A DNA stretch of 64,000 bases. Origin: Cynocephalus volans. Its lineage: Eukaryota; Chordata; Mammalia; Dermoptera; Cynocephalidae. Shown here piece after piece: positions 1-11,815 of this stretch. Under the pieces are notes generated by a model that saw only the letters and a program-made list of their open reading frames with translations, made no database searches and was not told where the DNA came from. How positions within the stretch are numbered: position 1 is the stretch's first letter; every line of letters begins with the position of its first letter. Location of the stretch: NCBI RefSeq assembly GCF_027409185.1, contig NC_084469.1:79767918-79831917 (forward strand), given 5' to 3'. A program made the translations under genes and the position numbers.

Positions 1-1455
1 GTGGGTCTTGCTTCTTCCTCCCTGTCTTCCCAGTCCAGCCTCTCCAGGGAAGAATTAGACAGGAGACTGGATCACGGACCAGTTCCCTCGAAACTGGCCT
101 GGGGGCAGTCACAGGTGAATTCTGTGGGGGCATCACAGGCAGCCACAGAACACATTGTTCCTGGGCTATGAAAATGCCCAAGAAGAGAGGATAATCTCCT
201 GCTCAGACCAGTGATGAAGCATGCTGAATGTCTCCCCTAGAACTGTTAAGCAAAAGCCCAGCCAGTACCATTATTGTCGCTACCGTCAGCCGCAGTAGTA
301 GCATCGCTGTCAGACGCTTACCTACTCTAAGCCGGGAACTCTGCTCAGTTTCACCTGCATTTCTCATGGACTCCTGGCAACACCTTTACAAGAAAAGTAC
401 TATTAAAGTTCCCATGTTAAAGCAGAGGAAACCAATGCAGGGAGAGACAAGTAACCAACTGAGTTCCCCCAAAGTGGATTCCCACAAACACGCATCTCTT
501 TACCTTGCCATTGACGTGTCAATGACAGCCCAGGAATCTGCTCTACAGGTGGGGAGCTTGGTATGGTCCCACTGCTTCCTTATATTCTGGAAGCACTCCA
601 GGCAGAGATGGCACACCCGGCACCCAGCACAGCCATCTCTGACCAGACAAGGCCCAGAGGCCTAGGCCATAAGAGCGTAATCTCCAAAATGAAAACCTAG
701 GAGAATTACACAACTTTCCTCAGAACCCAAAAGGCTCTTCATGACTTCACAAGTCTTTGGAGATGAGGAAGGCTGGCTGTTAGGAGAGATCAGAAGGCTA
801 GCAAGACCCAGCCCTGTTCCAACAGAGAGAGCCAGCCCTGGTGGTCTCTGGGACCCCCTCATGCCCCAGCCACTCTTACTTGATGTCCCTTGGGGAACAG
901 TGACTAACCCTCACACACTCGAAGCCCACTCCCCTCCAAATCTAGGGTCACTTCACCATCTGATCTGGAAACCTCTTCTTATACCTCCAAATGCTCTTTT
1001 CAGTGAGCCTGAGGGAAGCCTAGAGATAGACATTCTATAAAGCATCCTGAGGTGATACTGACGCACTTACAGATTTGGCACATGCGGCCTTAAGCTATAG
1101 AAGGTTGTAATGGTGGATGGAGGCATCTGACTTATGGGAGAAATGGGAAGAAATGGGGAGAGGAGATGTCAGCTTTCCTGGCAGAGAGCACAATTATGCC
1201 TTGGAAACGTAACTCCCACCCCCTCCTCCTGCTCCTGGGAACATTGCTAACAATTAGGTCACACAGGGAGGAATTACCCTTTAGAATTTCACAAGTCGAT
1301 GATCTACCTCAGCTCCATTCTATGATGGTCCAAACCCCCTTCCCTTCCTCTCCCTAAATTATTCCATCCACAGCCAGGCTCATTTTCAAAGTCATGTCCA
1401 TGTGTCCTGACCACTGGATGCCCAGGCTAATTGCATGTTCTAAGTCCAAGGGAGT
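1..1455. other. Non-coding sequence, no gene recognised
   Basis: Mixed-composition sequence without a convincing reading frame. The longest open stretches (145 and 99 codons) show no domain, no repeat homology and no supporting splice context, and several overlap on opposite strands. I see no repeat family here that I can name. Confidence 0.5.
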
Positions 1456-1861
1456 TGTATTAGTCTGCTCAGGCTGCATAACAAATACCACAGATTGGGT
1501 GGCTTAAACAACAGAAAAGTATTCCTCATAATTCTGGAGGCTGGAAGACCAAGATCAAGGTGTCAGCAGGGTTGGATTCTTCTGAGACCTCTCTCATTTG
1601 CTTGCAGATGGCTGTCTTCTCCCTGAGTCATCACCTGGTCTTTCTTCTGTACGTGTCTGTGTCCTAATTTCCTCTTCTACTAAGGATACCAGTCAGGTTG
1701 GATTAGGGCCCACTTTAACAGCTTTTTCTAACTTAATCACCTCTTTAAAGATCTTATCTCCAAATACAGTCACATTCTGAGGTACTGGGGGTTAGGGTTT
1801 AAACATATAAACTGTATGGAGGTAGCGGTGGGGGTGGGGGGGACACAATTCAGCCATAACA
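1456..1861 (-). mobile_element. Solo LTR, MLT1-type (ERVL-MaLR)
   Basis: The block reads TGTATTAGTCTGCTCAGGCT at its left end and ...CAGCCATAACA at its right end, the reverse-complement layout of MLT1 LTRs. These end in a polyadenylation region whose complement is this 'tagtctg..aggctgcataacaaatacca' start. TG...CA ends are intact. The flanks ggagt (1451-1455) and gaagt (1862-1866) match at 4 of 5 bases, consistent with a decayed 5-bp target duplication. No internal retroviral coding sequence is present, so this is a solo LTR or an old MaLR end. Family assignment is from memory of the consensus; the exact MLT1 subfamily is not assigned. Confidence 0.8.
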
Positions 1862-2715
1862 GAAGTGACAATAGCTTGCAGAGAAATGCAGTAAGTTTAT
1901 ATTTCATTGCATGATTCTTTCATTCATTGGGATTTTCCACCTGGACTTATATTTCCTCCCATTCCTCTCTTTTCCCCTCCATACTCTCTAAATCTTGACA
2001 TATTAGAGACTTTCACATTCACTTATAATATTATATTTTCTCTTTACAGCCAGAATTAGAGCAAATTTAAAGCATTGCTGTAAGTGCAGGAGATGAGCCT
2101 GGAGAATATTGTCATCGTGCCTGTCATCAGCATGTGTTATCTTCTCCTTGGTTGAGCCCCACTGTGCTAATTGATTAGTTTGGTGAATAGCAGCCGTCAG
2201 TCACTAGTGACTCTTCTCCAAAACTTTATTTTCGTGAACTATCACCTGAGACAAGGTAAACAGAAAACCCAAGAAATACTCTGGAATCCCAAATGGGTAG
2301 GGGGGTCATGTCAGGCACTGTCACCCATCAAACTGAATAACTTGGAATTGACAAACCCTGGGATGGAGGCTGGAGTGGGCGTGGAGAGTTAGGATGGGGT
2401 GGAGTTGAGGGAGCCCCTGGGTGTGTAAAAGGACAGTCGCAGCCTGCCATTCATCTGCACTGAACCCCAGGTTCTTGGATCACTTCTAGGGAGGAGATGT
2501 TTGGAGGTGGTCTCCATTACCCCAGCGGAAGAATAAAGCCAAGCACACCCTTCTGACTGACAGTGCCATGATCCCCTTCAGCAAACACAGTCTGAGCATC
2601 CACAGCATGGCATGAGGAGGTGGCACTTGAGAATTGGTCTCTTGACAAAAGGAGTCATTAAAAATTTCCTGTGGATAACACCCAAAATGTGTTTTTCCCA
2701 GTGCCTGTCCTACCT
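1862..2715. other. Non-coding sequence, no gene recognised
   Basis: No recognisable repeat or coding exon. AT-rich in the first half, GC-richer after 2280. Short open frames are at chance level. Confidence 0.45.
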
Positions 2716-2966
2716 CAGGTCAAAACCTCTCCTTCTTGGCCAGAAGGCAGATCATGGCTAGAGGTAGACTTTGGAATTGGGATCCAGAAATGGGCCCATT
2801 TGCCAACAGTTTCCATTCTTTGGGAAGTGGTTACTCCAGGTGAGGGAGTTTACAGGATACCTGGGCTCCCTCCACGTGCCAGTCTGGTGCCAGCTCCATC
2901 CCCATAGTTCTGTCCCTAGACTTCTCCCTTTTTTCTCATGCCCATTCAGCTCCTCCAGGCCCTCCA
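2716..2966. repeat. Local direct repeat, copy A
   Basis: This ~250-bp segment recurs at 3880-4131 in the same orientation. Shared blocks in the same order include 'gggatccagaaatgg', 'cccatttgcc', 'tggttactc', 'ggagttta' and 'gacttctccc'. By eye about three quarters to four fifths of bases agree, with small indels. It could be an ancient tandem duplication or two copies of an unnamed interspersed repeat. The minus-strand translations of both copies stay partly alignable (shared words GTELWG and GTW), but no protein family is recognised. Confidence 0.7.
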
Positions 2967-3184
2967 TGTGTTGTGGACAGAGTTCACTAGCCTGTAGTTA
3001 CCTTTGGGTGGGCTAGAAAAGCCTTCCCCCCAAGAAAACATGGGCTCCACTCCACCCCCACCATCACTTAATAAACTGAGGGCACCTCCATGCAGACAAG
3101 ATGGTGCCTATCCATCCACCGGGGGATGCCACACAAGCAAGCGTGCAAGGCCAATGCAGTCCTCAGAGTGGTGTCTGGTGTACA

Positions 3185-3695
3185 GACAGCTCTAATCTCC
3201 CTGGGGGTAGGGATTGTGCCTCTCCTGTTCTTCATTTCCTAACATAGTGACTGACACAGAGCCAGAGCAGTGGAAGGAAGTGGGGGTCCCGGGCAGAGGT
3301 TACTATGATATCAACAGCAATTAGAAAATGAGATTTTGCTTTCTATGATATATAAGAGCTACATAGCTCACAGTGGACCCTCATTTTACACTTTACGACC
3401 TTAAAGTAAAAGAATTATGCTGTGTGTAAAAAGCAGTCTCAAAAGGTCATGTACTGTATGGCTTCATTTACATAGCATTCTGGAAATAACAAAATTATAG
3501 AAATGGTTTCGTGTACTCTTATACATGAAACTGTCACGTTTCTGACAATTTCCTCCCCCACCCAGACTCCTCGATGTTTTGCATATGACAGTATCTAATT
3601 CATCTCTCCCTATCCCGAGGCCTAATCTAGTGTCTAACCCCAGAGTAGGTGCTAAATATTGACCTGCTGAATGAATGAATGAATGAATGAGCAGA
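3185..3695 (+). repeat. L2/MIR-like 3' tail fragments with (TGAA)n
   Basis: 3635-3692 reads 'gagtaggtgctaaatattgacctgctgaatgaatg...' and ends in five TGAA units, the signature end of L2/MIR elements in sense orientation. An earlier segment around 3195-3270 (ggtagggattgtgcctctcctg..acatagtgactgacacagag) resembles the region just upstream in L2. The middle part (3300-3560) is not assigned. Confidence 0.5.
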
Positions 3696-3879
3696 GCATG
3701 ACTCCAGTCAGAGAGTGGATAAAAGGCCAGGAGTTGTAGACACCCAGATTAGAGATTTAGAAAGAAGCCCCGGTGATCCACAAGATGACCCAAAGTAGAG
3801 GTCAGCCAGCAGCCCCATGTAGATTTCCTGCCAGGAATGGTGGTTTTGAAGAGCCAGGTATCCTCAGGTGCCATGTGAG

Positions 3880-4131
3880 ATCAGGTGAGTGGCCGCACCG
3901 GGCCAGAGGGCAGATAACAGCTAGAGGCAGACCTTGAAACTGGGATCCAGAAATGGACCCATTTGCCCAACAGACTCTGTTTTTGGAAAATGGTTACTCT
4001 AGGCAGGGGAGTTTAGAGGATGTGTAGGTTCGCTCCAGGTGCCTATCTGGAGCCAGCTCTGTCCCCAGAGCTCTGTCCCCTGACTTCTCCCATTCTTCCC
4101 TACCTGCTCAGCTCCACCAGGCCCTCCCACC
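3880..4131. repeat. Local direct repeat, copy B
   Basis: Second copy of the 2716-2966 segment, direct orientation, start to start about 1.16 kb apart. See copy A for the shared blocks. Flanking sequence on either side is not similar, so the repeat boundary is fairly sharp near 'tcaggt' on the left and 'ggccctcc' on the right. Confidence 0.7.
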
Positions 4132-5560
4132 CTGATAGGCCCAGACGCATTCCCCTTCCCCCCACTGTCAGTGCCCTCTTGCCTTAGGAGTGTGTCTAAG
4201 AGGTTGACACTGTATGGATCAAATAAATGCACACTGTAGCTTCTGGGAGCTGAATATATGAAAGCTCTTCAGGAGCAATTTGGAAATGGCTGAACTGAGA
4301 CCAGCTTGCCCAGCTCTCGCAAGAGTGGGAGTCTCATTAGGCTGGCTTCTCCCTCCCTTCTGGCAGCCTGGTGTTCAGACACCAGCAGTGGATAACTTGC
4401 GGGGGGGTGGGGGGCAGGGTTGTGCAATGGGATCTACGTTTTTAAGAAAATGGAGCTTAAAACATTTAACCTCAAATCATAAACAGAAGTAATAAATAAG
4501 AGAGGACAGAGACAGGAAATCCAAAGGGGAGAGGCCTGTTCCCAGGAAAGAGGGGGACTTTGTTGACAATCAGCAGGCCTTCGTGGAGATGCTGGTCACT
4601 GGGGCCAGGCTGGCCCAGCTGAACCATGGTCAGAGGAGCTCAGCCAAGGAGGGATACGCTGAGACTGTCATTCAATGAGTTCTCTGTCCAGTTGTCTCCA
4701 GAAGCCCAATCCCAGGTATGGACGTTTTAAGTCAGAAAAAGGGACAAAGATCTCAGTGGGAAAGGGGCATCCTCTTGCAACCCAACAAGGAGTGCACAGG
4801 ATAGGCTGCTGTGGGGATTTTCAGAAGGGTATATTTCTAGCACTTCTCCAGGTGCTAACTTGGTTTGCAGTTTGGGGCAATTTGCGTAAACTCAACTCCT
4901 TGGGAATACAACTGTACGGCTGCTCTGAGTGCCTACTCATCGGGGTCTGAAAGGCAGAGATGAATGAAACATGGCTCTAGGTTCCAGAGCTGCCCAATAT
5001 AATGGGAGAGACAGACACATGGACCACAAAGCATGATATTAAGCAAGGCAGTGGGTGATGAGGTGGCCCACATAAATATGACCTAAAATAAGTCAGACAG
5101 ACCCAGGTTGCAACCCCAGATTTACCACATCCTACTGGATGGATATCGAGCAATTTATATAACCCCACGGAGACCCAGTTTTCCAGATCTAAGAAGGAGG
5201 ATCTCATCTCTATGAAGATTTGCTGGGCAAGGAAAGTGGGAGAGTGTGGTTCATATGGAAGAAAGGCCCAGAACATTGTTCTGAAGCTGCCTGGGGGTGT
5301 GCACTGAGGTTTGGGGGTGGATATCTAGAAGCCCTGTTGAGGTTTGTGTCACACAGGAACTAAAGGAAATCTGAAGAGGTTGCCTGGAGATGAAACTCAC
5401 CCTGAGTTTGGCCAGGGTCAGTGCTTAACAAGTATTTGCTGAACAAACGAGAGTAAGGAAAGAACAAATGGAGTGAATAGAAGGAATTCAGGACTGATTC
5501 TCTTCCCTCCCAGACAGACCTTCAGCTGAACCCCTGAGGATAAAGATTTTATTTATTTGT
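4132..5560. other. Non-coding sequence, no gene recognised
   Basis: No repeat family or exon recognised. A G-rich run occurs at 4399-4416. Open frames up to 99 codons are on opposite strands without homology. Confidence 0.45.
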
Positions 5561-5790
5561 TTGTGTAACAAACATGGCACTTATTATGTGCCCAGGCATT
5601 GTTCTCAGTGTTTTACCTAAAATGCTAATTTAGTATTCACTAGAGCCCAGGGAAGTAGGTGTTTTTATTATCCCATTTTACAGATGAAGAAACCTAAGCA
5701 CAGAGAGGTTTAGTACCTTGCCCAAAGTCACAGAGCTAAAAGCAGTAAAGCCAGGCTTTGAACCCAGGCATTTAGGCTCTGGGAAGCCAC
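5561..5790 (-). repeat. MIR SINE fragment
   Basis: Shows the antisense MIR pattern: 'acttattatgtgcccaggca', then 'tcccattttacagatgaaga', 'cacagagaggttt', 'ccttgcccaaagtcacagag' and 'tttgaacccaggca' (the complement of the tRNA-derived B-box region). Nearly the full element is present in the minus orientation. Confidence 0.85.
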
Positions 5791-5902
5791 ACTCCTTCTC
5801 CGGTGAGGAGGATAAAACATTGCCTGAGTTCTTGAGGGGGCCTGGTACTAGTCATGTCCATCTGCAAGTCAGGTCAGGTGGGCAGCCCCTGACAGGGTGT
5901 CC

Positions 5903-5945
5903 ACAGCCCAAATGCTGCCCACAGCCCAAATGCTGCCCTCAGCCC
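5903..5945. repeat. Short tandem repeat, 18-bp unit
   Basis: The unit 'cagcccaaatgctgcc' with a 2-base linker is present twice plus a partial third copy. It makes a repetitive Pro/Cys-rich open frame which I do not regard as coding. Confidence 0.7.
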
Positions 5946-6371
5946 CTGCCCAGATTCAAGCAGCCCAGTTTAGGGGCTTTACTATCAAGGCTCCTCTGAG
6001 CCCAGGCCTCAGTTCTTATAATGGGATCTGTGAAGTGTCCTTGAATCTCTGGTGGCATCCTCTGCTTCAGGTCCTCCCAGAAAGGGCCCTTGTTCTGCTT
6101 CTCTCCAGAACCTCAAGCAGCAGTGGTAAAGGTCTATCCTTGCGCCAAGTGTGGCCAATGAATAGGGGCTACCTGCAATAGTGGGTGGAAAAGGACATGG
6201 GGTCACATTTGGACTCACCAGGAAAGATGCTCAGGTCAATGCACAGGCATAGGACACAGACTATCAGCCACTGGCCTCTCATCTCAACCCCATGGCTGAG
6301 GCCCACAGTCTCTGCCCTCCTGACCAAGCCAGACTGAGCACTTTCCTCTGGTCACCTCCAAGCTATTCTGC

Positions 6372-6878
6372 TACTCCATCAGTCAGGACTCTTTTGGTTG
6401 CAAGTGACAGAAATCCAGCTCTACCTGAACAAACAAGGAGAAATAACTCGCTCCCTTCCTGAACCCTTCAGGAGTGGGTTTCTCAACCTCTCCATCCCTC
6501 AAGTATGTCTTCTTCTGTAGTAACTTTGTTGTTGTGAACACTCTCCCCTCAGGATGGCAAAAGTGGCTGACGGTAGTTCCATACATGCTCTTTATCTATA
6601 GTTTCAGCAAAAGTCCCAGAACTGAGTCTCATTGGCTTGAGTTAGGTCACATGACCACTTCTAAACTAATCACTGTGTCCAGGGATGTTCCAGTGGGCCA
6701 TGCCTGGGTCCTGCGTCTGCCCCTGTAATGGGATTGGCAGATGGGGGTGGAGGTCAATTCTACTCATGGTCTGTGGACCCAGAATGGAAGAGAAAAGTAA
6801 CTTGGGGTGCTTTCTCAGAAGAGGGAACGGATTCTGGGTTAACAAAGACATAAGGTGTCCACCATGACCCGCAAGTAC
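6372..6878 (-). mobile_element. LTR-like interspersed repeat, family Y, antisense
   Basis: Begins 'tcagtcaggactcttttggttgcaagtgacagaa', the complement of the familiar eutherian repeat end '..tttctgt(t/c)acttgcaaccaa(g)agtcctgac'. It continues with 'cattggcttgagttaggtcacatgacc', 'aatcactgtgtccaggg', 'tgggggtggagg' and ends '..aaggtgtccacca'. The same internal order recurs at 24380-24940, and sense copies or relatives occur at 12975, 22085, 23870 and 53695. TGT...ACA style ends suggest an ERVL/MaLR-type LTR. I cannot name the subfamily. Confidence 0.6.
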
Positions 6879-7628
6879 TCACCCCCATTTAATGGAGATA
6901 TTTAGTTCTTAGATCTCCCTGCAGTTCTGACCTATTCCCTGGTATGGCCTATTCTAGTAGATCTTTCTAAAAAGTCAACAAGAGGAAAAAGTTTCCTGTG
7001 CTCTTGAAAAGAAGTAGACCCTGGTCATTTGCATGCCTTTTCTCCTTTCTCCTGTGGTAGCACCAAGCAGCTATGCTAGAGCTGCCCGCTTTCCAGCACT
7101 TGCCAAGGGGAGAGAGGCCAGGGATCGAAGGCCAGTCCCCTGGAACTGACAGCCCTGCACAAGGGAGAAAATACATAGGGAAGGGAAGTCCTTGAACTGG
7201 TTTTGGTGTCACCACTTCTGACTCCTGTGTCTGCTGTACCTCCTCCACCACCACCTGACTCTGCTGCCAGCCTGTGGGGATCCAGGTGAAAGAAAGGCAG
7301 AGGAATGAGACACTGAGCCTGAAAAATAGGATGAGGCCATGTTGTAGCAGGTCTTACACACCACGTGAAGAAATTTAGGCTGGTGCCATTGAGCCAGGAA
7401 GTCCTCCTAGGCTCCTGAGTAAGGGAGTGATGAAACAGTGTTTTGAGATTGTTTTTCTGGGAAAAAGTGTTCATGGGATGGATTACAGCAGAGAGTCCCA
7501 CCAACTATGCCAATGAGACAATCTTGGCTTCTGTGGTTCGGTTTATTTTCATAGACCTCAGTCCTGGAGAGATGTGTTCTCTGCTGGCTGTGTTGATTAT
7601 TCACATCAGAAAGGAGTTCTGCTCTTTG
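6879..7628. other. Non-coding sequence, no gene recognised
   Basis: No repeat consensus recognised. A minus-strand open frame of 142 codons (7076-7504) overlaps a second minus-strand frame of similar size and has no recognisable domain. Confidence 0.45.
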
Positions 7629-7815
7629 AGACATTTTTTAATTATGAAAATTTTCCAGATATAATCAAAAGTGTAGAAAATAGTCTAATAAGCCTCATGA
7701 GCCCATGCCACAGCTTCAACAATGATTAACTCAGGGCCACTTTTGTTTCATCTCTAGCCCCACCCATCCCTGCTCCACCCTGGATTACTTTGAAGCTAAT
7801 CCAGACATCATATAT
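7629..7815. repeat. Ancient interspersed repeat fragment (possibly L1M 3' region)
   Basis: The order 'attatgaaaattttccaga', 'aaaagtgtagaaaatag', 'gcttcaacaatgattaactc', 'ggattactttgaagctaatc' and 'cagacatcatat' matches a common old eutherian repeat that I associate with L1M 3' regions. Family assignment is uncertain. Confidence 0.5.
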
Positions 7816-8729
7816 CATGAAGATGCTCAGATTGCAAGGCCCTGCAAGAGCTGGAGATTCCGTTCTTCCTGAGAAGAAAGGAATCTAGTCTGTTATTACT
7901 ACGTCATTTAGCAAAGGAGTCTTATCCTTCCTCCTCCACAAACACAGCCCAACTCTCCTTACTTGACATTGTGCTTTGCATCTTTATGGGAAGAAAACTG
8001 CATTCTGGTTATTCTTGTCTGGAAATGCTCAACCAGAGTGACTGCGATGTTATGCCCCGGGCACCCCCACCTCCCTTGTCCTTCCATCTTGCCCACCCCC
8101 ATCTCTGCCCACATTCTCAGTCTGCAGCCTTGTTTTCTGACCTGTTCCCCACGTCCTCTTACCTCATTCCTAGGCTTCCTCTCCCCACCCCTACCCTTAG
8201 CTGTCTAAGACACATAGATGGTCCAGGGAACCACAACAGTCTGAAAAACTCTATTTCCCATCTCATAATTCCAACACGGAACCATCTCTCTGCCGTCTAC
8301 CATACTAGCCTACAGGTTGCTGCAGATACACGAATCAAAGAGAGATTTGGCTCCTGATGTCAACACAGCTGACCTTGTGCTTTCAAACTGTACGCTATCT
8401 CCACCGCAACAATACTCCTTGAATAACTAATAAATGCAAAAGAAAGTTTGGGAGGGGAAAAAAAAAAACTAACAAAAATTATCATTATTACTTAAAAAGC
8501 CAGAAAAAGATAGCAAGCTTCTTCTAAAGTTACACCACCATGTTCAGCAGCTGCAGGGTACATTAAAGCGAGGGGCCGGGGGAGGAGAGAGAGGGCATAT
8601 TTCAAAGCTGACTGCTGCAGTAACAAAAAGCTAAGGGGGTGTTGTGTGGAATATGCCAAGTGTTTGAAGTGGACAAGATTTCTAGCATGTTGCCTTGATG
8701 CCTGTACATACTTAATAACAGATGTTTGG
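7816..8729. other. Non-coding sequence, no gene recognised
   Basis: C/T-rich stretch 8050-8200 gives two overlapping open frames (81 and 128 codons), which is a composition effect. An A-run at 8459-8469 is not preceded by a recognisable SINE. Confidence 0.45.
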
Positions 8730-9310
8730 TCTCTCTAGGCAGATAATTGTCCTTCTGTAAGGTTGACTTGACCTGCCTGAGCGGTCCGGCTTCGAGCGCT
8801 GCAGCAGTAACAAATGATCCTAGCGTCTCTCGTTTTTACTGGGGGGAATGCTCGGCCACGCTTCCTTTTAAGCACATAATTACTCGGTGGCAACTGAAGC
8901 CCATACATCCCCCTCTCCTAATGGCCGCGGAGCCATTCGGCCATAATTTATGGGGACAGGGTTCAAAGTTTTAATAATATTTGGATAATATCATTGCCCA
9001 CACGTCGGTGGCGTCGTGATGAATAGAAGGCGAGTGGGCTTATTTTGATTCCATGCATGACAGTGCGAGCCTTAACGACTGGGTGCCCGGCGTGGCCTTT
9101 ATGGAAACTGCCACCAGGCCATCAGCTCATGAATTATAGATCTGGGCATGAAGGATTATAAACAGCAGTGGGGATCACACAGGGACGTTGTTCATGAGGA
9201 ACTGTCCTGTTAGCGCCTCTTCCTTATGCAGATAAATGAATTGCAGGGAATACCAAAAGGGCGTAAATAAACCCTTAGTGGGTAACATATTAGCGCATCA
9301 ACATAAAAAA
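8730..9310. promoter_or_regulatory. Candidate conserved regulatory block, CpG-retaining
   Basis: A repeat-free block unlike its surroundings. It keeps many CpG dinucleotides (for example in 8775-8800, 8865-8895 and 9002-9015) inside otherwise AT-rich DNA. It also carries homeodomain-type cores: TTTATGG at 8947-8953 within 'ccataatttatggg', TAATAATATTTGGATAATAT near 8972-8991, 'atgaattataga' near 9128, and 'ggcgtaaataaaccc' near 9260. Retained hypermutable CpGs without a CpG island, plus dense AT-rich factor motifs, is typical of vertebrate developmental enhancers. No reading frame supports an exon. Enhancer function and conservation are inference; the target gene is unknown. Confidence 0.45.
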
Positions 9311-10340
9311 CCCAGTGCTGGGGCTGCTCGGAGATATTTATGTCTATCCTCTCTGCTCAAGTGGCTCCCTGATTTTTTTGGCTTCTTACTGCTCACCTCA
9401 TAATTCCCACATCCTAACGGCACCTCTGGGCACATTTCTGGGAGGCTCTGTGGAGCCCGTTGACATTTGCACATGAGTTTGCTCAGGCAGGCCGATGGAT
9501 CAAGGATGCTCATCACATTCAAGGCAGACTTAGTTGGGATTGCCTTGGTGACGCTCTGGGCTGCCCCCCAACCAGAGGCCACATGCTGGCAAAGAGTGGT
9601 GAAAGAAGTGGAGGTATCTATGTCCCCAAAAGTAGAAAGAAGGGATATAGTATCAGCTGTAAGCCAGGGAGGAAAGAGCCTTGGAGATGATCGAGTTCAA
9701 TTTATACTACTCCCAAAGAGCAGGTGACAAAACTGAGGCTCAAAGAGAAGGGACTCTCCCTAAATCATACAACTTTGTTGCCAAGCCAAGATTTCTGACT
9801 CCCAAGTGCTGCCCCAGGCGGCCTTATCTGCCCGGAGTTTTCTCTCCCCAAAATGTAAACATTCAACACCAGCCCCAGATGATAGTGTTAAGACTGAAAC
9901 AACGTTTGCCAACTTCCTCCTGTTAATCTAGACTGACTCACCTTTGACTGACTGAACTTTGACAAGTTTCGCGTGCCATGAGCAATTGTTGAACTTACAC
10001 ACTCGATATCCATCTAATCTGAAGGATTTATTTGGAAAGAACAGCAATTATAGCTACACCTCAGAATAACTAGGAAACAGTGCGTTTAACTTTCTTTAAG
10101 TAGCTTGCTGGAGTTTCAAGCAGCTCCCCATGCCCAGGTTCTGACCTGGAGCTGTCACTTGCTTGGGCTTCTTACAGAGACCAGGAACAGTTTGGAGCAG
10201 GTTTCAAACATGAGGGCTTGTGTCTCTACTGGGAGGCACTGTGCAGATCTCCTTCTGCTTGTCAAAGCATCTAAGGATGTCCTATCTCTTTTTATCTGGC
10301 CTAGAGAAAGGAAGTAGCAGAAGGGCACCAACATTTATCC
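9311..10340. other. Non-coding sequence, possible MIR remnant at 9680-9810
   Basis: No gene recognised. 9710-9810 has a weak antisense-MIR pattern (gacaaaactgaggctcaaag, then ctccctaaatcatacaac, then ctgactcccaagtgctg). The remainder is unassigned. Confidence 0.4.
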
Positions 10341-10344
10341 AGCC

Positions 10345-10712
10345 CTAACATTTTTTCAATTATCATACAAAAAATTATCTTTTTTTGGTTCACAGTTTTA
10401 TGAATTTTGACACATATGCAGAATCATGTAACTACCGTCATAATCAGGATACAGAACAAATCCATCACCCTAAAATCTTCTTTTAAAAAATGAAAGCCTC
10501 ACTTGACTCCTAGCCCCTAATCCCCATCAACCACTGGTCTGTTCATCGTGATAGTCTGTCTTTGGGGATTGTCATGTAAGTGGATTTATACAATATGTGA
10601 CCTTCTTTTGAGATGCCTCTTTCACTCAGCATAGTGCCTTTGAGATACATCTAAGTCCTTGCCTATATCTACAGTTCACCCCTTTGTTTCTTGCTGAGTA
10701 GTATTCCACCAC
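10345..10712 (-). mobile_element. Old L1 3' region, antisense
   Basis: Contains 'gagatgcctctttcactcag', 'tttgagatacatctaagtcc' and 'ttgctgagtagtattccacc', which parallel the antisense ORF2-3' end of L1 (compare 'gctgagtagtattccattgt' in the younger copies at 19160 and 44222). It is much more diverged than those copies and has no open frame. Confidence 0.7.
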
Positions 10713-10739
10713 AGAGCCTCCGCTTCGAGTCAGGCATGT

Positions 10740-10970
10740 ACCAGGCACTTTATGGGATGATGACACTAGCTAATGGCTGTGAAGTACATGCTGTGCACCA
10801 GGCTCTGTCCTAGTGTTTCACTCTACTAGCTCATTTAGCCTGTCAACAACCCACAGGGGCAGCTAGCTACTAGCATTATGTTCATTTTGCAGATGAGGAA
10901 ATTAAGCAATAGAGAGGTTACATAATGTGCCCAAGGTCACACAGCAGATAAGTCAGGAATCACCTATAGG
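10740..10970 (-). repeat. MIR SINE fragment
   Basis: Antisense MIR order: 'gtgcaccaggctctgtccta', 'tagctcatttagcctgtcaacaa', 'cattttgcagatgaggaaat', 'agagaggttacataatgtgc' and 'ccaaggtcacacagcag'. Confidence 0.85.
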
Positions 10971-11504
10971 GTTAGGACAGGGCCCAGCCTTGTGTTTCAT
11001 AAGGTGAGATCATAATGATAAATGTTTCTGGCAGGGAGAATAGAAAGTGAAATCCCAGGGAGGTCTAAGTGGCCGATAGAATTCCTTTCCAGAAAGCAGA
11101 CTGTGCTGGGGATTGGGGAGGACAGCTGACAAGACAGGAAAAAAGGCAAGGGGGCGAAGGGCTCCCACTACCACCTGCCACTGAGGACCATTCGTGGAGT
11201 TTGCACCCACCCACACATACCCCAAGGGGAAGTCGGGAAAGCAGGAGAGGACACTCTTTACTCTCCTGGGGCTGATAAATAGAAACATCCCAGCCTTCTC
11301 CCATTCTGCCAAGTCTCAGGGATTGGGAAGGGGACAACCTGAGAATTGGAATTAATTGCCATGAATCCTGGAGCTGCCAGCCTCAGGGCTCCAGAAGGGC
11401 ACTTATCAGCCGCTGCACTCAGCTTCCTTCGAAGCTCAAGATGCTGCTGCTCTCTTTGGAATCATAACTACCTACAAACATAGATGTGGAATTCCAGGAG
11501 TCAT
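10971..11504. other. Non-coding sequence, no gene recognised
   Basis: No repeat recognised. Three overlapping open frames (68-100 codons, both strands) are mutual shadows without homology. Confidence 0.4.
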
Positions 11505-11815
11505 TTCACCGAGTATTGTAGATGTGGGGAAACTGAGGACTAGAAAGAGAACATACTTGCCTAAAGGCAAACAGCAAATTAGTAGCAGAACCACAACTGT
11601 AATCCAGAGGCCTTCTTCTACTTATTTACTCATTCATTCATTCAACAAACACTGAATTTACCACATGACAGGCACTTTTCTAGAAGCTAGAGACAAATGA
11701 TGACCAAGACACAGTATTTGCCTTCATGGAGTTATAGTTTTGGCAGGGAGAAAGACACTAAATAAATGATCACAAGCAAATAGATAATTTAAAGCTACAA
11801 TAAAGATTATAAAAT
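11505..11815 (-). repeat. MIR fragment followed by L2 fragment, both antisense
   Basis: 11510-11612 is a partial antisense MIR (gtggggaaactgaggactag, acttgcctaaaggcaaacag). 11630-11815 is an antisense L2 3' end: 'tcattcattcattcaacaaa', 'atgacaggcacttttctaga', 'atggagttatagttttggca', then 'actaaataaatgatcac'. Confidence 0.75.
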
